Positions 7,298 through 11,141 of a stretch of 11,141 bases of DNA are shown here, in pieces. The notes beneath the pieces are model-generated. The model was not told the origin of the DNA and searched no databases. It worked only from the letters and a program-made list of their open reading frames with translations. This DNA is from Candidatus Zipacnadia bacterium. Its GTDB lineage: Bacteria > Armatimonadota > Zipacnadia > Zipacnadales > Zipacnadaceae. The DNA lies in the NCBI GenBank assembly GCA_029821455.1, contig JALGTI010000074.1, forward strand, positions 1 through 11,141. Direction: 5' to 3'. Position 1 is the first letter of the stretch, and every line of letters begins with the position of its first letter. A program made the position numbers and the translations under genes.

Positions 7298-7798
7298 ATG
7301 CTAATGCACGAGTGGTTGAAGTATCGAGACAAACAGATAAAGCAAGCGGGCGTCGAAGCCGAAGTAGATGATGAGGAGAAGCTGGTGGAAGCGGGCGAGG
7401 AAGCCCTGGCGCACACAGAGCGGCGTCGGAGCTTCACCGAGGTCCGCGAGATAGCGGCAGCCCTTGAACAGGGCGGCCCCGAGTCCGCCAGGCAGCGCCT
7501 GCAAGCTCTGGTCGGCCGCCAGCAGCGTCTACCGATGGAGGTGGAGGAGGCCGCTGGACGCAGGGGGGGCCGTGGCCCGCGGCTTACTGAGACGCGTGGG
7601 GAACTCATCGAGCGGCTGCTAGACCCCACGCTGACCCTTCAGGAGGTGGCAATGCTGCTGGGGGTTTGTCCGACCACAGTCAGGCGCTACACTAACCGCG
7701 GTGTCCTACGCTGCTTTCGCACACCGGGCAACCAGCGCCGCTTCCGACTCTCCGACGTCCTGGATTTTATGGAACAGCGCCAGGCCGCAGAAATCTAA
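7298..7798 (+). CDS. MerR/BldC-like helix-turn-helix protein with N-terminal extension
   Basis: This is a 166-residue predicted DNA-binding protein. Residues ~111-160 are a compact winged HTH of the MerR/excisionase/BldC type: LTLQEVAMLLGVCPTTVRR (helix-turn-helix), then YTNRGVLRCFRTPGNQRRFR (wing), then LSDVLDFME. In classical MerR regulators this domain is N-terminal and is followed by a dimerising coiled coil and an effector domain. Here it is C-terminal, after a charged helical region of ~105 residues (DDEEKLVEAGEEALAHTERR) with a Gly/Arg linker (~87-95). There is no ligand-binding domain or metal-binding Cys cluster. Inference: the protein binds DNA as part of a multimer or with a partner, possibly the response regulator encoded 23 nt downstream. 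A weak GAGAG site lies 9 nt before the ATG. The HTH call is firm; the target is unknown. Confidence 0.85.
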   Translation: MLMHEWLKYRDKQIKQAGVEAEVDDEEKLVEAGEEALAHTERRRSFTEVREIAAALEQGGPESARQRLQALVGRQQRLPMEVEEAAGRRGGRGPRLTETRGELIERLLDPTLTLQEVAMLLGVCPTTVRRYTNRGVLRCFRTPGNQRRFRLSDVLDFMEQRQAAEI

Positions 7799-7802
7799 GG
7801 CC

Positions 7803-7816
7803 CCTCTCCTCAGAGG
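7803..7816 (+). promoter_or_regulatory. Hairpin that could hide the response-regulator ribosome binding site
   Basis: CCTCT (7803-7807), loop CCTC, then AGAGG (7812-7816) form a perfect 5-bp stem with a 4-nt loop. AGAGG is also the best Shine-Dalgarno for the ATG at 7822 (5 nt spacing). A ribosome stopping at the upstream TAA (7796-7798) would cover the stem, so the hairpin could couple the two regulators' translation. There is no T-run, so it is not a terminator. Confidence 0.4.
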
Positions 7817-7821
7817 TACTG

Positions 7822-8523
7822 ATGCCCAACACAGTGCTTGTGATTGCCTCACCGTTCGTTGCCAATCGCGTGTTCCGGGGCAGCCGGGGCGCTGGGCTGG
7901 AGTTCGTCTTCGCCCCGGACGTGATGGAGGGCCTGCTGGCGAATACCGAATACGACCCGGATCTGGTCGTGATTGAGGTTGCGGCAGATGATTTCCCACT
8001 GGCGGACGTCTGTGGCCGCATCCGCGAGCACGCGGACATACCAATTCTGGTGCTGGCCCTCAGTGCTGAGCCCGCAGTGGCAGTGCAGGCGCTGGAGGCC
8101 GGCGCTGATGACTGTTTGCCGGCTTCGGTCTCAGAGCGAGAGTTGATAGCGCGAATACGGGCCTGGCTGCGAAGATTCATCACATACGCCTCAGTGGACG
8201 ACCCCCGGCAACTAACGGTCGGGGCGCTGTCTATTGATATCGCCCGCCATGAAGTCACAATGGCTGGCGAGAGGGTGGAGCTGACGCCCAAGGAGTTTGA
8301 TCTGCTGGTGGCTCTAGCTCGTCGGCCCGGTGCAGTCGTGCGCCGCTCCGAACTCATTGACGAGGTCTGGGGCGACACAGCTAAGCGGCGCAGCCGGACT
8401 CTGGACGTGCACATCGGGAGGCTGCGCAGCAAACTCGAGCAGGACCCTCAACACCCACGTTTGATTGTCACCGTGGCCGGAGTCGGCTATCGGATGGAGG
8501 CCCCGGAGGAGATAGCGGCCTGA
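7822..8523 (+). CDS. OmpR/PhoB-type response regulator with degenerate receiver domain
   Basis: This is a 233-residue transcription regulator. Residues 1-120 have the receiver fold and keep DIPILVLALS and LEAGADDCLP, but the phosphorylation residues are replaced. The acidic pair after strand 1 is Ala9-Ser10 (VLVIAS), the phospho-acceptor Asp is Glu52 (PDLVVIEV), the switch Thr/Ser is Ala79, and the Lys of the KPF motif is Ala101. Residues ~130-226 are an intact winged-helix DNA-binding domain (VELTPKEFDLLVALARRPG, TLDVHIGRLRSKLEQDP, TVAGVGYRM). It should therefore bind DNA without normal phosphotransfer, and Glu52 may mimic phospho-Asp. No histidine kinase gene is present in the window. It follows the MerR-like gene by 23 nt and precedes the enolase-like gene by 3 nt. 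The family call is firm; phosphorylation independence is inferred from my alignment by eye. Confidence 0.92.
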   Translation: MPNTVLVIASPFVANRVFRGSRGAGLEFVFAPDVMEGLLANTEYDPDLVVIEVAADDFPLADVCGRIREHADIPILVLALSAEPAVAVQALEAGADDCLPASVSERELIARIRAWLRRFITYASVDDPRQLTVGALSIDIARHEVTMAGERVELTPKEFDLLVALARRPGAVVRRSELIDEVWGDTAKRRSRTLDVHIGRLRSKLEQDPQHPRLIVTVAGVGYRMEAPEEIAA

Positions 8524-8526
8524 CAG

Positions 8527-9612
8527 ATGCGCATCCAGGCAGTCACGCCCCATCATCTGCGCGTGCCCAGCGATGCAGGCGACGAGGACCTGTTCCTGGT
8601 TGAATTGCGCTGTGAGAAGGCAAGCGGATGGGGGGAGGCGCGTGTGCCATCCCCCCAGAGGCTGGTGGACGCCGTAGCGATTATTGAGCCCCTGCTGCTG
8701 GGGACTGAAGCCCTAGATCGTGGCGTCCTGTGGGAGCGCAGTCACCAACGCCTTCATACATCCGACTTCGACGCTTCTTCCCTGCTTGGCGTGTTGAGTG
8801 CAGTGGACATGGGTCTGTGGGACCTGGTGGGCCAGACGCTGGGAGTCCCGTGCTGGCAGTTGGCCGGTGGCGCGCACTTTGCGGCCCTGGACGCCTGCGC
8901 GGTGGCACCGGCGGGACTGGATGCCGAGCAGCTAGTCTCCTGGGCCAAGGCGGCCAGCAGGCAATACTTTTCCGCGCTGCGCTTTGACATCAGTGCGGAC
9001 GCTGTCGCCGGGGTCGAGGCTATCCATCGCGCACGGCAGGCGGTGGGCAGCCAGACGCGGTTCATTGCTAACGCCGGCTCGGCACTGAAAGACGTAGATG
9101 AGGCGCTGCAGATAGGCACTGGTCTGGCCCAGGCTGATGCCTTTTGGTGTGAGGACCTGCTGAGGCCGGGCGACTATGCGGATTGGGCGCGACTCTGCCG
9201 CGAGGTGATGGCACCGGTGGCTGGTGGCAAGCCATTGTGGGATGCCCCGCAAGTGTGGAACTGCCTTCAGGCCGGCGGCGTTGAGATACTTACTCCTGAC
9301 CTGCGCTTGTGCGGTGGGCTGACGGGTGTGGCCAGGCTCGCGGCGCTGGCGCGAATGTATGACGTGCGTGTCGCTATCTGGCCGGGTCTGACGCCGCTCA
9401 GTGTGGTGGCGGCGGCTCACGCAACTCTGGCCCTGCCGAACGCACTTCCCTTGTTGCCAGCGCCGCACCAGTGCTACCAGGGTCTGCTTGAAGACGGGCC
9501 AATTGTGATTGATGGTATAGTAGAACTGCCGGAGGGGCCGGGGCTGGGGACCACTGTAAACCGAAATTTCGTCGAACAGTTTCAGCACGAGCTGCCGGAG
9601 GCAGATGTCTGA
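8527..9612 (+). CDS. Enolase-superfamily (mandelate racemase-like) protein, probable pseudoenzyme
   Basis: This 361-residue cytoplasmic protein has the two-domain enolase-superfamily plan. The N-terminal capping domain ends with SAVDMGLWDLVGQTLGVPCW and QLAGG, a strong match to the family's iDmALWDl.GKalG.P..LLGG. A barrel follows, with EILTPDLRLCGGLTGVARLA and AAHATLALPN in the expected places. The usual catalytic and metal residues are mostly changed. The KxK position reads Arg152-x-Asp154, the first Mg ligand Asp reads Asn182, the second remains Glu209, the third (GE motif) reads Lys235, and the His near strand 7 reads Trp285; Asp258 is kept. The normal Mg-assisted proton abstraction is therefore unlikely; it may be a binding or regulatory protein, or have new chemistry. 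The start is 3 nt after the preceding stop. The nearest purine-rich site (8505-8510) is 16 nt away, so translation probably depends on coupling. Confidence 0.88.
   Translation: MRIQAVTPHHLRVPSDAGDEDLFLVELRCEKASGWGEARVPSPQRLVDAVAIIEPLLLGTEALDRGVLWERSHQRLHTSDFDASSLLGVLSAVDMGLWDLVGQTLGVPCWQLAGGAHFAALDACAVAPAGLDAEQLVSWAKAASRQYFSALRFDISADAVAGVEAIHRARQAVGSQTRFIANAGSALKDVDEALQIGTGLAQADAFWCEDLLRPGDYADWARLCREVMAPVAGGKPLWDAPQVWNCLQAGGVEILTPDLRLCGGLTGVARLAALARMYDVRVAIWPGLTPLSVVAAAHATLALPNALPLLPAPHQCYQGLLEDGPIVIDGIVELPEGPGLGTTVNRNFVEQFQHELPEADV
9597..9601 (+). promoter_or_regulatory. Ribosome binding site at an overlapping stop/start
   Basis: GGAGG lies 10 nt before the ATG at 9612. That ATG shares its A with the TGA of the enolase-like gene (TGATG), a typical coupling arrangement. 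Confidence 0.65.
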
Positions 9613-10709
9613 TGGACAGTATGCCTGATCAGGTCAGGCAGGCAAACGGTACGCTGGATGCCGTTATTGACCGGGTCTGCGGAGCCTGTGAGAATAGTTG
9701 CTGCCATCAGGGCACGATGATGGGCAGCCAGGACCTGCGCCGCCTGTATAAGGGCTTGCGGCTTGAGCCGGGGCGTGAGCAGATATTGCGCAGTGGCCTG
9801 CGCAAGCGCGGGCAGGAGCTAGCGGCTGATCTGGAAGTGGTACGCAAGGTGTTGAATCTGATCCGCACCTCCCTCCCTGACTGTGGCCGTGGAGACATCC
9901 AAGGCTTGGAAGAACGCATCACGGACTGGCAAGACTTCTGCGACAATCTCATGGGAGAGATTGACCTCAGCTACGAGGGGCTCAGTCGGCTGCTATTCTT
10001 TTCGGCGATACGCTCTAACTGTTTGAGGACCCTGCGGCAGTTCGAGGGGGCACAGTCGGCTCTGGTCAACTTCTCGCGGGGTGTGGCCTCGTTCCGGCTC
10101 TCGGGGCGACGCATCGCTGCGCCTCGGTGCCTGTTCCACTACGGCGGCTGCCTGGCTGGCCGCTGGAAGCCGGTCAAGTGTGCCAACTTCTTCTGTACCG
10201 GTACGCCCAATGTTCTCAAGGAAATTGCTAATGAGATGAGCTTTGACGACTTTGTGCTGGGCAACTGCACAGTGCTATCCGCAGACGAGGTTACCGAGGC
10301 GGTGCAACTGGAGCTGGACCTGGGCCGCAAGTACGTGGAGCCCAAGATTGTGGTGGGGCTGTCACCGGCTGCGATGGAGCAGCTTACCGGGCGCATCGAG
10401 CACGTGTTTGAGCGGGTGATGTGGGATAAAGAGGCCGGTCCGTTTATGTGGTCAACCCACGAGGCGCGCGATGTGCTAGGGGCACTCCCCGAGACCGAGG
10501 CCCTCGTGGCTGTGTACCACACCGCCGGCGGAGCAGCGCTGTACGAGTTAGCCGTGGCCCTGGACGGCCTGCGCGCGGCAGGGACACCCCCGGCCTTCTA
10601 CCTCTTCATAGACCACATAGCCGCGCCCAGCCCCCTGGCTCACCCGCTGTGGGCCGATGAGATGATGAGCCAGCCCCTCGGCGGCCTCGACCTGTATGTC
10701 ATCGAATAG
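9612..10709 (+). CDS. Cysteine-rich YkgJ-like (zinc/iron-chelating domain) protein
   Basis: This is a 365-residue protein, probably cytoplasmic, with no signal peptide or membrane segment. The N-terminal cluster Cys23-x2-Cys26-x3-Cys30-Cys31 (CGACENSCCHQG) resembles the CxxCxxCC signature of the YkgJ family but has one extra residue. A second cluster, Cys173, Cys180, Cys190 and Cys195 (CLFHYGGCLAGRWKPVKC, then ANFFC), matches the family's C.fl..gC.iy..RP..C..fpC pattern. The two clusters are ~140 residues apart, with a helical insertion between them. After ~residue 200 the protein has an unassigned C-terminal region ending in a small alpha/beta part (ALVAVYHTAGGAALYELAVA). YkgJ proteins are proposed metal chelators without an established reaction. 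It overlaps the enolase-like gene by 1 nt and is the last gene of the operon. The family link is moderate and rests on Cys spacing. Confidence 0.7.
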   Translation: MDSMPDQVRQANGTLDAVIDRVCGACENSCCHQGTMMGSQDLRRLYKGLRLEPGREQILRSGLRKRGQELAADLEVVRKVLNLIRTSLPDCGRGDIQGLEERITDWQDFCDNLMGEIDLSYEGLSRLLFFSAIRSNCLRTLRQFEGAQSALVNFSRGVASFRLSGRRIAAPRCLFHYGGCLAGRWKPVKCANFFCTGTPNVLKEIANEMSFDDFVLGNCTVLSADEVTEAVQLELDLGRKYVEPKIVVGLSPAAMEQLTGRIEHVFERVMWDKEAGPFMWSTHEARDVLGALPETEALVAVYHTAGGAALYELAVALDGLRAAGTPPAFYLFIDHIAAPSPLAHPLWADEMMSQPLGGLDLYVIE

Positions 10710-10737
10710 GCAATAGCTTGCCGACACCATCTATTCG
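10703..10737. repeat. Inverted repeat containing both convergent stop codons
   Basis: CGAATAG (10703-10709) and CTATTCG (10731-10737) are exact 7-bp inverted repeats. Each carries the TAG stop of one of the two convergent genes. Between them GGCAA-tagc-TTGCC (10709-10722) is a second short hairpin. Neither stem is followed by a T-run, so a bidirectional terminator role is possible but weakly supported. Confidence 0.35.
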
Positions 10738-11132
10738 CGTAACTCACTCCGGTATAGATACCATCTGCGCGGGCAGAGGCCGGTGCGGCGGCATAGCTCG
10801 GAGCCGGGCTTGCAGTGCTTCTCAGGCCGATAGCCGCGACGAGCCAGGTCCTCTCGATAGGCGCAAAGTATGGCTCCGTTCTGACTCAGAAGTGGGTCCG
10901 TATCCTGCATATACTCCCGTATCTTCGCTGCGCCGGCCTGCACCCAGCGCCGGACCTGGGTCGGAGTCACCTTCATCCGGCGGGCTGCTTCTGACAGGCT
11001 CATTCCGGCTGCTATCAGGCTCAGGGCCTTGCGCTGGCGCTTGCGCATCGGCACACGCGTCAGCAGCCGGAGGATCACCTCACATATTGCGGCGTGTAGC
11101 TGTGGCTGAAAACACTGCAGCTCGTACTCCAT
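10731..11132 (-). CDS. Helix-turn-helix protein with cysteine-containing C-terminus (possibly 5' partial)
   Basis: This is a 133-residue predicted DNA-binding protein read toward the operon. Residues ~29-75 form an HTH similar to sigma-70 region 4 or small invertase/transposase-type HTHs: QRKALSLIAAGMSLSEAARR, MKVTPTQVRRW, then AGAAKIREYM. The C-terminal part has Cys90, Cys107, Cys114 and Cys120 (HCKPGSELCRRTGLCPRRWY), perhaps a small metal-binding unit. The start is uncertain. The frame stays open upstream of the ATG to the window edge (9 nt), no ribosome binding site is visible there, and Met29 is an alternative internal start. It converges with the YkgJ-like gene, the two stop codons being 21 nt apart. 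It is not part of the operon. The specific family and target are not recognised. Confidence 0.6.
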   Translation of the reverse strand: MEYELQCFQPQLHAAICEVILRLLTRVPMRKRQRKALSLIAAGMSLSEAARRMKVTPTQVRRWVQAGAAKIREYMQDTDPLLSQNGAILCAYREDLARRGYRPEKHCKPGSELCRRTGLCPRRWYLYRSELRE

Positions 11133-11141
11133 ATTGGCGTC

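Larger units (their letters stand above)
3891..10709 (+). other. Putative seven-gene operon
   Basis: Seven + strand genes follow the promoter, with gaps of 2, 11, 33, 23 and 3 nt and a final 1-nt overlap (TGATG at 9610-9614). Several ribosome binding sites overlap the preceding stop codon or the end of the preceding gene. No terminator-like hairpin with a T-run interrupts the series. Products in order: zinc-ribbon/TPR membrane protein, exported TPR protein, DUF2905 protein, MerR-like HTH, winged-helix response regulator, enolase-like protein, YkgJ-like cysteine protein. Confidence 0.75.

Overview
This is a GC-rich bacterial chromosomal window (about 60% GC by eye). Coding density is high, almost all genes lie on the + strand, and intergenic gaps are very short. 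No rRNA, tRNA, CRISPR array, transposase or phage gene is visible. The phylum cannot be fixed from sequence alone. A long-form HisG of the RAQEMP/GATEAK type, a DUF2905 protein, a BldC/MerR-like regulator beside a winged-helix response regulator, a propeller lipoprotein with a HEAT-like tail and many TPR proteins together suggest a poorly cultured lineage. Armatimonadota, Planctomycetota or a related candidate phylum are possible, at low confidence. The lipobox and cleavable signal peptide show secretion and surface anchoring.

Layout. (1) 1-756: 3' part of hisG, ATP phosphoribosyltransferase, cut by the window edge. (2) 825-3857: a large lipoprotein with beta-propeller-like repeats, two Y_Y_Y/Ig-like modules and a short HEAT-like tail. 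(3) 3858-4005: the only substantial non-coding stretch (148 bp). It carries a near-perfect sigma-70 promoter (TTGACA-N17-TAAAAT), an AT-rich GCT-phased repeat over the -10 and start region, and a perfect Shine-Dalgarno. (4) 4006-10709: seven tightly packed + strand genes that look like one operon: a zinc-ribbon/TPR membrane protein; an exported TPR protein (TTG start); a DUF2905 two-helix membrane protein; a MerR/BldC-like HTH protein; a winged-helix response regulator with a degenerate receiver; an enolase-superfamily protein with most active-site residues replaced; and a cysteine-rich YkgJ-like protein. (5) 10731-11132: a convergent - strand HTH protein with a cysteine-containing tail, possibly 5' incomplete.

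How the genes may work together. Nothing here matches a named pathway. The operon combines envelope scaffolding (zinc-ribbon/TPR/TM and exported TPR proteins), two DNA-binding regulators and two proteins from enzyme or metal-binding families. Two of its members, the response regulator and the enolase-like protein, have lost the residues that define catalysis or phosphorylation in their families. This makes the operon the best candidate in the window for an undescribed system, perhaps an envelope-linked regulatory module. That functional link is inference from gene order only.
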